Part shown: piece by piece, positions 22,028-32,089 of the stretch
Layout of the letters: every line of letters starts with the position of its first letter
Position numbering within the stretch: position 1 is the first letter of the stretch
Program-made: the position numbers and the translations under genes
Notes under the pieces: generated by a model
Database searches by the model: none
The model's input: only the letters and a program-made list of their open reading frames with translations
Told to the model about the DNA's origin: nothing
Assembly: GCA_020091685.1 (NCBI GenBank)
Contig: CM034613.1
Coordinates: 387,177 to 451,176 of the forward strand
DNA from: Lutjanus erythropterus
Lineage: Eukaryota; Chordata; Actinopteri; Lutjaniformes; Lutjanidae
DNA: 64,000 nucleotides
Direction of reading: 5' to 3'

Positions 22028-22535
22028 ATTAGGAATGCGTGCTATTCATACTATACAATTAAACGTCGCCACCCTAGCCAGTCGGCACCAGAAATACTAG
22101 TTAAACTGACAATATTTTATTCATGAACAATGCTAGTTAATTGTTGTCTTAAGCTGTTATGCAGCCAGCTGCTTCTAGTTCTGCTCCAGCAGACATCACC
22201 CACTCTTGACCAGGTCAAATGCCCCAACAGCCTGGATGTTTTTAATCAGCAAAGTTGGACAAATGACAGCTCATAAACAGTGCAGTTTGTGAGTATTTTC
22301 ATGTAGAAAATGAAAAGGTTGAATGTAGACTGTGACAGAATAACTTGGGATGTAACCACTTGACTGTAGCAACATGTGACCACATTCAGCACAAACACTG
22401 GCATTAACCTGCAAGCAGAGCAGCTGCTGCTGCGAGCACTGCTAACGTTAGCCACACTGTATGGCAGCTAATGTCAGATACTGTGATCCTGTTCGGTCTG
22501 AAAAGTTGAAGCATTTAGTGAGTTATCACGTTTTG
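22028..22535. repeat. Dispersed repeat family A, copy 2 (inverted)
   Basis: Reverse-complement counterpart of 1-562, from TTAGGAATGCGTGCTATTC to AGCATTTAGTGAGTTATCA. It shows that family A is mobile or duplicated, about 22 kb from the first copy. Confidence 0.7.
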
Positions 22536-22992
22536 AAGGATAATGTTTGGCGCAAAGTGCCACACATTTCAGCTGCATTTATAATACAATTTGGTCAATG
22601 AAGAATGTGATTAATGACTTCAAATTACTCTTTATACACTCAGTATTTTTTCAGATGAGGTTTAACATTACCAGTTACTGTGCTCAATTTGACCTACTTT
22701 CTGACTTTTCTTATGACTAACAGTCTAAAAGACTAAGAAATTAAAATTTGACCACAGTGAATTAGTTGCTGGGAACATCCCTAGTTTAAATTTTTAATAG
22801 CAAGTGCAGTAACGCTGATTTATTATTTTTTTCTTAATAATGTAGAGACTAAATCAGAACATGCGCCCTTTGTTCAGAAAGGCTGATGGAACTGCATTGA
22901 CCTACAGTAGTAGGCTAGCCAAGATATGACATCTCAATTTAAAGAGATTGTTTGGATTATTTGAAGCTGGGTTGTATGAGATTCTATCAGTT

Positions 22993-23240
22993 TAAAGGTC
23001 CAGTGTGTCAGATTTACAGGGAGTTACCGGCAGAATACGGCAGAAATGGAATATAACATTCAAGTATATGTTTTCATTCATGTACAGTCACCTGAAACTA
23101 GGAATAATTGTGTTTTTGTTACATTAAGAATGAGCCCTTTATAGCTACAGAGGTTTTTCAATTTGGGTGAGTGGTATTCAGTTGGTTGCAATCTACAACC
23201 TCACTGCAAGATGTTATTAAATCCTTCAGGAAACCACTGT
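22993..23240. repeat. MITE (GTCCAGTGTGT type)
   Basis: Begins AAAGGTCCAGTGTGTCAGAT and ends near GGTTGCAATCTACAACCTCA, features of a common fish MITE. A partial relative is seen at 19110-19250 (GTTTGCAATCTGCAAGCTCA). Confidence 0.5.
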
Positions 23241-23329
23241 TATTTAAGCCAGAAATGACTCTCCAAACCAACCAGACCTCTTTGGCAAAACAAGTAGTTT
23301 TACCTGCACATCGGTTAGTGTCTTTGGTG

Positions 23330-23520
23330 TTTTAAAGGGTTGGTCCAGATTCACTGAAGTCACACAATAACACAAAGTAACACCACAACACAAACAAGCT
23401 AACACATCAAAGCAGAAGTAGACCAGCAACTTCTGTGTTCTGAGGTAAAATTACTGTCTCAAAGCAGTGTGGTTGCTTTGGAGAGAGTGATATTTGAGCT
23501 ATATAATGGTGTTTTCCTGG
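23330..23520 (+). repeat. Dispersed repeat family C, copy 2
   Basis: Matches 20745-20960 around AGCAACTTCTGTGTTCTG and TTTGGAGAGAGTGATATTTG. Non-coding. Confidence 0.55.
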
Positions 23521-23660
23521 AATCTGAAAATATTTTGCTGCTGACCCTGTCCACAGCAATACATGGTTTAGCTTCCTACACCGGTACCCCTGCTGATTCT
23601 CCAGACTGGGAGCATATCGACCGCCAGCTACTATAGGTAATACACTGACTGGCTAAGTAC

Positions 23661-24095
23661 TGTTAAGAGTTCAACTAGGAGGACCCAAATGCAGACAACA
23701 GGCAGAGGGGAGAGTCCAAAAGAAATTTAATTAACAAAAGACCAACAAAAGCTTACATGAATGGTGCAGGGGAATCAAAAATCCAGGCAGGGAGAAAAAA
23801 ACAAAAATCCATACATAGGAGAATCAAAAACACGAGGAAACACTGACAAGCACGGAGACGAGATGAGAGAATGAACCAACAAAGTAAAGAGGACAAGACA
23901 TAGGATTAAATACACTAGGGAGGGGGAGGAAAACAAGACACAGGTGAGGGCAGTCAAAGACAGGTGAAAATAATTACTGAACACAAAGGGCAGGAAAACA
24001 GACACATACAGGAAGTAAAAACAGGACACACGAGGGAGGACCAGAAACTACCAAAATAAAACAGGAAATAACAAACAAAATCCAACACCGTGACA
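23661..24095 (-). mobile_element. LTR, TGTCACGG family, copy 1 (reverse)
   Basis: Read on the minus strand it starts TGTCACGGTGTTGGATTTTG and ends CTCTTAACA. It is collinear with the LTR at 29485-29915, with shared CCCTTTGTGTTCAGTAATTA, GTGTATTTAATCCT and TGCATTTGGGTCCTCC blocks. No adjacent internal region with a gag start is present here. The 75 bp beyond its 5' end are identical to those beyond the other copy. Confidence 0.75.
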
Positions 24096-24170
24096 CTGTG
24101 TCCAAGGAATTATTCCCTGAGGTCCCCTTTTGGGCCCTGTCCCCATGTTGAGAACTACAGAGTCATAGTT
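24096..24170 (-). repeat. Shared 5' flank of the TGTCACGG LTRs
   Basis: On the minus strand this reads CTATGACTCTGTAGTTCTCA to CCTTGGACACAG and is identical by eye to 29410-29484. It is either a true part of the mobile unit or the trace of a duplication. Confidence 0.7.
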
Positions 24171-24356
24171 TTTTTCCCAAACCATGACAAATACCTCATA
24201 CAGCCACACTTTGAACAATCCAAACTATCTCTTTAAGCTCTCTATACTCTCAGGAATAAAAGTGATAATTATAACCATAAAGACTCCTTTGGCTTGTCCC
24301 CATAGGAGAACCCTTTTTGGCTCCTAGTAGAACCTTTTCCACTTGGAACCCTTTCA

Positions 24357-24440
24357 ATCAATGAATCAATCAAGTTTTATTTGCATAGCCCAAAATCACA
24401 AATCTTGTCCTGTCCTGTCAACCCTCTAGAGGGTGTGGAA
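24357..24440. repeat. Fragment with AATCAATCAAGTTTTATTTG
   Basis: AATCAATCAAGTTTTATTTGCATAGCCC followed by AAATCACAAATCTTG matches a repeat tail found throughout fish genomes. Only about 80 bp remain. Confidence 0.45.
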
Positions 24441-26270
24441 AAACTCAAACCATCTGTGAAAGGTTTCACCCAGAACCCTATCAAAGGTTCTACAGAGGAC
24501 CCTTCAATGGTTTAATGGTTGCTCTGACGAGTCTATCCAGAATATTTCCACCTTCTAATAAGTGCTAAGAAGATTCCATTCCACCGTCAGATGTTTTGAA
24601 TTTATGACATGTCAGAAATATTGGTCAACTGTTGTCAGGCTCTCACACCAACCAATTCCCTGAGGTCAGAGTCCTCAGGGAACCTGCATGAAGTGGGAAA
24701 CAAAGCATCTGAAAGTGCCATTGAGACATGGCACCTTGTGTGGACAGAAGATATGAAGAGTAAAATGTAGCCAGCTTACCTCCAATTCTCTCTACAAAAT
24801 CAACATGCCATATTGTCCATTGCACTTTTGGCCATGTTGTGTGAAATGCGCCTGAAATGGACTCAGTTTGGAGCGGGGCCAAGGCGAGCCAGACCTCCAA
24901 GCTGGCTTCAGTGACATCTCACTGACCAAGGCATGACCAAGGAGTGTTGTGGAACTTGGCTCATGTCTGTGCAGGAGAGCAGAGAGAAAGACATTTTAAA
25001 AGTCTCTTTATTTTCAGCTCTCAGTTGTTTTGCAGCTTCTAACAGAATCTCTGTGCTTTGAAATTTAGTTTCTCTCCTGTTGTCACGGTTTGTACTTTCA
25101 AGTATCTGCTTTATTGTATATATATTGTTTATATTATATTGTTTTATATTCATTCATCTGTGTCTGAGTCATGTTTTCATTTGGTGGTTTCATCAGCAGT
25201 AATTTAACATTTCCTGATTGTGCTGCTTCATAATCCAGATTAATCCCAGAGACGTATTTGAACAGTTTATCCACTGCTTTACAGCCGCTTGACTTGAGCT
25301 TTGTCAAGCTTGTCTTCAGTTAAAAGACACACCTTCAAGCCTTGTTGTAATGGAAGTGCAAAGTCCTGCCATGCTGGGCTGATCAGTTTAGCCACACCGA
25401 GTCAAGCCAGGCCAGCTTTGTGTATGGAAAAGGACCACATGTCCTCAATGCCACCTGAGAGTCCATATATGATGACACCTCTTTTCAGCATGTTTTGGCA
25501 CACAGGGCAGAGAGAGCTTTCAAATTAATCTATACTGACAACTGTCAGGCGACAGAAACATCTACAGGAGCTGATGGGCTGCTTTATTTTCTATTTTACA
25601 CAGCGTGAGCATTCAGGTTGTAGCTTGATGATTGGACCATACAGTGTAAGTACATAAATCACATGTGAGCTTTAGCTTTACATCGATTCATTCATACAGC
25701 AGGAGCTGGAACAACAATATTTCTAAAATTGTACAGTGTATGCCCAATTTAAGATTGAAACTGAGAGGCTGAATAATCAATCCTGCATGTCACTGTAAGA
25801 TACTTCATTACACTCTGTGTCATTTTCCCCATTGTGTTTTAAAATCGTGGCAACCTTTGTGACCAGGCTCTGTAGAAACATGCTGTGTATGTGTACCCTC
25901 TTACACAAGATCATGAGTTATGGCTTGATACACCACACTGCAGAGTGCACTGCTTTTAAAGGCAATGAGAACATTTAATTTTATTGGCCATTATTGCTGT
26001 CAGCCCCCGTCATACCCACTGTTAATGTATCCCCCTTAATACCACCCTATTACCAGCTGTGTTATTATCTTTGGCCACAAAAATACCAAGGACACTTTCC
26101 AAGTTTGTAGAGGTGGATTATGGAAATCAAGCCAGTCTCCTTAACATTATGCTGATATGAAGCTATTTTACATCAGCAATAAGCACTTAGCTGTACCAGC
26201 TTTTTCACCGCAAATCCAGTCTGAGCTAGTCACATAAATTACATTACAAAACACTGATTAAATTTCTGTT
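24440..26270. other. No recognised gene; one MITE-like piece
   Basis: Mostly unassigned. At 25340-25445 AATGGAAGTGCAAAGTCCTG and GTCAAGCCAGGCC resemble a common fish MITE. A short perfect palindrome TTCCCTGAGG...CCTCAGGGAA lies at about 24656-24682. No exon is supported. Confidence 0.4.
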
Positions 26271-26279
26271 GAATCACAG

Positions 26280-26720
26280 TTGATGCATACAGTTCAAGAG
26301 AGGGTGGCAGCAGTAGGTGGGGGCAGCTTCCTGACCATTTGCTACAACAAGGCCCAGGGTGGTTTCAGATGCCGACTAATCCAGAAGGAGGTGCGGTGCT
26401 GCATTAATGAGGTGTGTACCAGCAGAATTGTAAGTATGAAGCAGCAAAGTGCGTGGACTAGGTGTTCACATTTGAGCTGACTGCACCCTGGGAATATCAG
26501 ATCGATGAGTCCCGTGAGAGAGGCAAAGAGTCAAATATCAGGTGGTGGTATGGCAGTGTTATTGGCAGGGATGACTACATACCCACAGAGATAAGATGTC
26601 GAGGCCTTGCTCACCACCCACTTTCACACTGATGGGCATAGCACTTACAGCAAAGAGGAGTGCAATAAGGAAGGCTGCTGAAAGAGACTCTGGGTGGCTG
26701 TAGATCATGATGAGCGATCT
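26280..26720 (+). pseudogene. Decayed retrotransposon ORF remnant
   Basis: Conceptual translation with frame breaks gives FELTAPWEYQIDESRERGKE and, farther on, PTEIRCRGLAHHPLS. This resembles a segment (ELTVPWE... then EVGCRGF) recalled from fish retrotransposon-derived proteins. Several stops interrupt it. The exact element is uncertain. Confidence 0.35.
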
Positions 26721-26729
26721 CTTCAGTGG

Positions 26730-28540
26730 TGCTGCTTGGAATCCTTGAGGTTTGCAATATCAGATATTGGATTATGTTCAATGTGTTTTATTTATCAAAA
26801 CAAATGCCAAAATATCAACCCATGCAGGACCACTGAAGCATCACCTTTCATTTCTGAAAGTTGAAAATCTTTTGAAGGTCTACAGGTTGCAGAGGTGCAC
26901 AGATGAGATCCAGAACATCAGAGTGGTCATGAACTGGTTCCCATCCAGCAGGCAGTGAAACAGCTTTCTCAGGCTAATCTCTAATGGTGTTGAGCAGGCT
27001 GTGTGCTGCTGATCCAGACCTATTATCTAATTGCTACTGCAGCAACACTGACTGGGCATAACACATCAATCTCTCCCTCCCTCCCTCCCTCTTTCCCTCC
27101 CTGCTTCCCTCCCTCCCATATCTGCTGTGTAATTAGTTTTTTCTCTGTCCATCACTCACTGCTTACCAAGACACTCTCACTGTACACATAATATGGGCTT
27201 TGTGCATATTACAGGATCTTTTCTTCCGACCACCATTTCTTACTTACGTTAATTTCACATGTTAATATTTTCATAATGCTTCCACCATTTGGAGTCCATC
27301 CCACAGGACTCGAACACCTCATGAAGAAACAGAGGAGAACTCATTGCAAATCCAACATGACCTGTTTCATCTTTTCCCTTTTTAAAGGCTCTTCATAGCA
27401 TGCACAATATCCTTTTATGTCCAAATGCAGTGCATGTAGACTGCCCATCTATAATAGAGTAAGTTATTAAAGTTCCTATAAATATTAAATAATACAACTT
27501 TTTTTTCAGCTTCATTGTTGAAACATGTATCACATGTGAGGGAAATACACTCGTAGGCATTGGAACAGGAAGTGTGGAATTTGGATTAAATAGCATTGGA
27601 TCCTGAGACAATCAACAATGTACACAGCACCCAGCCAGATCAGCCAAACACACCACCACGGACCACCACAGGAGGGCAGAAGGAGAGCAGAGATCAGAGC
27701 TGCTCCTGGCTAATCTACATCCATCCATCTTGCCAGGCTTCAAGTTGTCCGTTTGTGGACGCACCAAAAGTGGTGCATTCAGTCAGCGTCCTTTGAGGGG
27801 CTACCAGCAGCTGCAGGCATTGTTTCAGGTGTGATGACAGATAGAAGTGTCCATGGAAGCACCTTGTCTTGAACAAACAATGGCGTCCTGAAGAGGTTAG
27901 TGTTGATACTGTGCATCAGTTATATCAGAAGTATTTCTTCACTGATAGAAGAGCAAAGAATGACACTGAAGGCTTTTCTCCATGGAAAAGATGTTTTGAT
28001 CTTTTTCTGACCAGCTTTGGCAAGAGTTTGATCTGATTGGTTGAAATAAGCCTGTGTGCAATGTGACAGACAGATGCTTCATCCAATGTGTTTTTGAAAG
28101 TGTCTGCCCTTTTCTAGACAGTTTCTAAGGATGATTCTGTGCAACAAACCATTAAGTGCATCAGGTTAAATGGATATATCATGGGCCTGGGAAAAGCCCC
28201 TTCAATTTTTTCCATCTGAATGACGTACATGAGTACATACATAAAAAATGTTTAATTTTTGTTAACATTACAAAATAGGCCATTTGGCCGTGACAGAACC
28301 ACTACAACTGCAGCATCGCTACAACTGTAATAATGCTTTTATTCTCAAAGTAATGTATGTTAAGTCTGTGAAATGTTTCCAATTTAGAGTGTTTCTTAAA
28401 GCAACTATACCACAACAAATCATCGTCACATTGAAATGACAACAAAAAATGCTGAAAAATACTAACAGAGAGGCCGGCGGTGGGAAATGGAAGCTGACTA
28501 TTCATTCTACCAAGGTGGTAACTCACGTCTATCTGAGTAT
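26730..28540. other. No recognised gene
   Basis: Unassigned sequence with a CCCTCC pyrimidine tract at 27067-27117. Short open frames lack recognisable domains. Confidence 0.4.
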
Positions 28541-28554
28541 CCCACTGGTTCAGC

Positions 28555-28875
28555 TACTGCCTTGGCTGAACATTAGCTTCAGGAACTGGATACTAGCAAG
28601 CCGAGGCTAGCTAGATTAGCTACTAATAGATGGTCACATTCTGCTTTTGTATGTTATTGGCAAATTGGAGCCAAATGCAGTGCATTATCATCACCAACTG
28701 TAGACAAATATTAAGATGTTAGAGTTAGAGGCTTCAGATAAGGCAGGGTTAGGGTTGGCTCCAGTCCGCCAGCAAAATACAAAAGAAAAAAGTGATAAGC
28801 TATCAATAGGTAATCTAGCTAGCCCTGGCATCATAGTTACCAGCTTCAGAAACTAATGACCAGCCAAGACAGTAC
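28555..28875. repeat. Inverted repeat with ~75-bp arms (MITE-like)
   Basis: The left arm (about 28555-28630: CTGCCTTGGCTGAACATTAG ... GGCTAGCTAGATTA) is imperfectly complementary to the right arm (about 28798-28875). Outside the arms similarity fades, so true termini and a target duplication could not be set. Confidence 0.55.
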
Positions 28876-28974
28876 AAAGCCTCCGTCGACTCTGTCTTTG
28901 TCTGTTATCCTGCGCCATAAGAACAGACCACAGGATATTCAGTCCTTCCAGAAAGTTGCGATGTCCTCACATAA

Positions 28975-29409
28975 GTGTTGGGCGGATCGATCTTAAATAT
29001 CGATGGTATTGATACCAACGTTGGTATCGGTATTGATCAATACTTGTGTGATGAGATAGATACTTAAGTTTTAGTTTCTTCTCTCTATGTTCAGTACACA
29101 ACTCCTGTTACATCATAGTGTTTGTGCAAAACACTGCTCCTCTCACTTTGCTCATGCTCACTTTGCCCCTCCCCCTCCTCTCCTGCTATGCTGTGAGTTG
29201 TTGCCGTTGTGCAGTTACACGACTCAGCAGAGCGCTGCTGGCTGTATGATGGCAGAGAGGAAGAGGAGCGCAGTTTGGAGTTATTTTACAGCTGCAGACA
29301 AAAATACTGCAAGCTGAAAGAATTTTCTCAAAGGCAGGACATTAAATAAGTCAGAAAAGAAGTACAATAAAAGGGAAAAATGTAAACATGTTATTATTTC
29401 TGAACAAAA
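28975..29409 (+). mobile_element. hAT element 5' portion
   Basis: Begins near GTGTTGGGCGGATCGATC with palindromic TATCGAT/GATACC motifs characteristic of a fish hAT terminus. It is followed by a non-coding leader and the first codons of a transposase. It stops where LTR-associated sequence begins, so the rest has been lost. Confidence 0.6.
29246..29317 (+). pseudogene. hAT transposase first codons (BED start)
   Basis: The frame starts MMAERKRSAVWSYFTAADKN and hits a stop after 23 codons. The AVWSYF core is the aromatic start of a BED zinc finger. All zinc ligands and the catalytic domain are missing. Confidence 0.6.
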
Positions 29410-29484
29410 ACCTATGACTCTGTAGTTCTCAACATGGGGACAGGGCCCAAAAGGGGACCTCAGGGAATAATTCCTTGGACACAG

Positions 29485-29915
29485 TGTCACGGTGTTGGAT
29501 TTTGTTGGTTTATTTCCTGTTTTATTTTGGTAGTTTCTGGTCCTCCCTTGTGTGTCCTGTTTTTACTTCCTGTCTTTGTTTTCCCGCCCTTTGTGTTCAG
29601 TAATTAGTTTCACCTATCTTAGACTGCCCTCACCTGTGTCTTGTTTTCCTCCCCTTCCCCAGTGTATTTAATCCTGCGTCTTGTCCTCTTTCCTTTGTTG
29701 GTTCATTCTCTCGTCTCGTCTCCGTGTTGGTCAGTGTTTCCTTGTGTTTTTGATCCATGGATTTTTTGGTTTTTTCTCCCTGCCTGTTTTTGGATTCTCC
29801 CTCGTCACTCATGTAAGTTTTGTTTTTGATCTGCACTTAATTAAATATCTTTTGAACTCTCCCCTCTGCCTCCTGTTTTCTGCATTTGGGTCCTCCACCT
29901 TGTTAAACCGTAACA
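29485..29915 (+). mobile_element. 5' LTR, TGTCACGG family, copy 2
   Basis: 431 bp starting TGTCACGGTGTTGGATTTTG and ending CCGTAACA (TG...CA). Collinear with the reverse copy at 23661-24095. A TATTTAA-like box lies near 29665. It is followed within three bases by an ATG and a gag-like reading frame, the layout of a 5' LTR plus internal region. Probably Ty3/gypsy-like, though no pol domain is present to prove this. Confidence 0.7.
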
Positions 29916-29917
29916 GA

Positions 29918-30085
29918 ATGAACCAACCAACAATGGACCCAGCAGATTTTGCTGTGGCAGAGGAGCTGAAAAAGGCATTTGCCGAATTTGATCAGTTGCA
30001 CTCAGCCATCCAAGGTTGCACTGATCTTAGACGCAGGATTTTTATTTATACCCTAATAGAAAAGGCTCTTTTTTACCCCTTATAA
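29918..30085 (+). pseudogene. gag-like N-terminal frame of the LTR element
   Basis: Frame MNQPTMDPADFAVAEELKKA, about 55 codons, ending in a stop. The MDPAD start right after the LTR is a recurrent feature of a fish LTR family recalled from other genomes. The stop at 30083-30085 disconnects it from the long proline-rich frame downstream, so the original polyprotein is broken or spliced. Confidence 0.55.
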
Positions 30086-30212
30086 CCCGAAACCTGGCTC
30101 TGATTGTGAGCATGAAGAAGGACTCGCAGGCTGATCTTGACTTAGTGATTCTGAGCTTAACCATCAACCACCTGCTCAGTCTGCTAGCCTTCTCCCCTCT
30201 CCAGCACCTGAG

Positions 30213-31742
30213 TTGGCTAGCCGTCAACTTGCAGGCCTCAAGCCTGATAGTTTGAAGCCTGCATCTCTGCCAGCCGGTTCCTTGACTGATCCAGCCCCAG
30301 AGTCTGAGAGGCCTCCCAGATGCAAGCGTGGCTCCTGCCGACGTCATGCCTGTCAGCTGCCCAGCACCATGGAGGTTTCGCTGCCCAGCAACCCAGCCTT
30401 CATCTCCCCTGTTCTGGTGGGGGCGCCGCAGCTATCTTCTGTTCCGGCTGGGTCGCCGCCACCATCGCCTCCTGTCCCAGTGGGGCTGCCGCAGCCATCT
30501 CCTGTTCCGGCTGGGTCGCCGCCACTTCCTTCCCCGGTTGGGCCGCAGCCATCACCAGTTCCGGCTGGGTCGCCGCCGCCGTCCCCTCCTGTCCCGGTGG
30601 GGGCTCCGCAGCCATCTCCTGTTCCGGCTGGGTCGCCGCCGCCGTCCCCTCCTGTCCCGGTGGGGCCTCCGCAGCCATCTCCTGTTCCAGCTGGGTCGCC
30701 GCCGCCATCCCCTCCTGTCCTGGTGGGGCCGCTGCCACCATCTCCTGTTCCGGTGGGGCCGTCGCCACCATCGCCTCCTGTCCCGGTGGGGCCACCGCAG
30801 CTATCTCCTGTTCCGGCTGGGTCGCCATCACCATCTCCTGTCCCGGTTGGGTCGCAGCCATCACCTGTTCCGGTGGGGCAACTGCAGCTATCACCTGTTC
30901 CGGCTGGGTTGCCGTCACCATCCCCTGTCCTGGTGGGGCCGCCATCGCCGCCGCCACCACTTCCTGTCCCGGTGGGGCCACGGCAGCCATCTCCTGTTCC
31001 GGCTGGGTCGCCGTCACCATCTTCTGCTCTGGCTGGGCCGCAGCCGCCACCTTCAGTTCCTCTCCCGGCTGGGCCACAGCCATCTTCGCCAGTTCCTGTT
31101 CTGGCTGAGCCATTGCCGCAGCCATCGCCGCAGCCGTCGCCACCTGTTCCTGCTCCGGCTGGGCCGCCGCCGCAGCCGTCGCCACCTGTTCCTGCTCCGG
31201 CTGGGCCGCCGCCGCAGCCGTCGCCACCTGTTCCTGCTCCGGCTGGGCCGCAGCCATCGCCTCCTGTTCCTGCTCCGGCTGGGCCGCAGCCGCCGCCACT
31301 GCCATCACCTCCAGTTCCTGTTCTTACTGGGCCACAATCACCTCCTGGCCATCCTGAACTGCAGCTGCCTCCAGTCACTCAGGCATCACTGCGTCTCCTG
31401 TTGGCTGATGCATCGTCTCAGTGCTGGCCTCCTTTAGGGACCTGCCTTCGTCTCCGCCTGCGCCACTGGCCGTCCGAGGGGTCCCGCCTTTGTCTCCGCC
31501 TGTGCCGCTGGCTGCCCAAGGGGTCCCGCCTTTGCCGGCCTCCAGCTCGTCCGCCGGCCTCCAGCTCGTCCGCCCGAGGGGTCCCGCCTTTACTGGCCTC
31601 CAGCTCGTCCGCCCGAGGGGCTCCTCCTTCGCCTTCGCTGCCGTCGCCGGCCTCCCGAGGGGCTCTGCCTTTGCCTTCGCTGCCGTCGCCAGCCTCCAGA
31701 GGGGCTCTGCCTTCACCGCCAGCCTCCGGGCTGCCCGCCTGA
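30213..31742 (+). CDS. Proline-rich repeat ORF of the LTR element (509 codons)
   Basis: Uninterrupted frame of 509 codons in the internal region after the LTR. Residues about 65-290 are tandem 21-codon units (63 bp) of the type PQPSPVPAGSPPPSP plus PVPVG. From about 300-350 a 14-codon (42 bp) unit PQPSPPVPAPAG takes over. The end is Ala/Ser/Pro-rich with SPASRGALP repeats. No RT, protease or zinc knuckle is present. The absence of stops in several frames on both strands follows from GC-rich repeats, so the long frame alone does not prove a protein. It is most likely a low-complexity gag-like spacer that expanded as a minisatellite. Confidence 0.45.
   Translation: MASRQLAGLKPDSLKPASLPAGSLTDPAPESERPPRCKRGSCRRHACQLPSTMEVSLPSNPAFISPVLVGAPQLSSVPAGSPPPSPPVPVGLPQPSPVPAGSPPLPSPVGPQPSPVPAGSPPPSPPVPVGAPQPSPVPAGSPPPSPPVPVGPPQPSPVPAGSPPPSPPVLVGPLPPSPVPVGPSPPSPPVPVGPPQLSPVPAGSPSPSPVPVGSQPSPVPVGQLQLSPVPAGLPSPSPVLVGPPSPPPPLPVPVGPRQPSPVPAGSPSPSSALAGPQPPPSVPLPAGPQPSSPVPVLAEPLPQPSPQPSPPVPAPAGPPPQPSPPVPAPAGPPPQPSPPVPAPAGPQPSPPVPAPAGPQPPPLPSPPVPVLTGPQSPPGHPELQLPPVTQASLRLLLADASSQCWPPLGTCLRLRLRHWPSEGSRLCLRLCRWLPKGSRLCRPPARPPASSSSARGVPPLLASSSSARGAPPSPSLPSPASRGALPLPSLPSPASRGALPSPPASGLPA
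30400..31330 (+). repeat. GC-rich 63-bp and 42-bp minisatellite arrays
   Basis: A 63-bp unit containing CCGCAGCCATCTCCTGTTCC and GGCTGGGTCGCCGCC repeats through about 31000 with variants. Three 42-bp units (CCGCAGCCGTCGCCACCTGT...) follow at about 31125-31270. Confidence 0.85.
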
Positions 31743-31930
31743 GGTCCCCTGCTCTGGCTCTGCCCTGCCCTCAGGCCGCCCGCCTGAGGTCCCCTGCTCT
31801 GGCTCTGCCCTGCCCCTGCCCTGCCCTCAGGCCGCCCGCAAGAGGTCCCTTCCTCTGCCCTGGCCCTGCCCTGCCCTCAGGCCACCTGCCTGAGGTCCCT
31901 TCCTCTGCCCTGCCCAGTCCCTGGGCCTAT
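31530..31930 (+). repeat. Two further GC-rich tandem arrays
   Basis: Units around GGCCTCCAGCTCGTCCGCC (31530-31625) are followed by about 45-bp units of CCTGCCCTCAGGCCGCCCGC (31740-31900). They continue the low-complexity internal region. The element's 3' LTR is not found after about 32080. Confidence 0.8.
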
Positions 31931-32089
31931 GAACTTGAACATATGGACTCTGATCCTTGTTGCCAGGCTGTGTGCCCGAGATGGTGACTGATTTTGTCCA
32001 AACTCCACTACTGTTCCACAAATCTGACCAGGCATCGTAGCTTCCCGTGAGTTCCATCAGTCACAGCAGTCCCCTGAGCAAACATCAAA

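Noticed and set aside
30353-31378. Long minus-strand frames (341 and 302 codons) rich in Gly/Asp/Thr or Ala/Gln/Glu
   Set aside because: They are antisense shadows of the GC-rich proline-repeat array. Tandem units whose length is a multiple of three keep several frames open at once.
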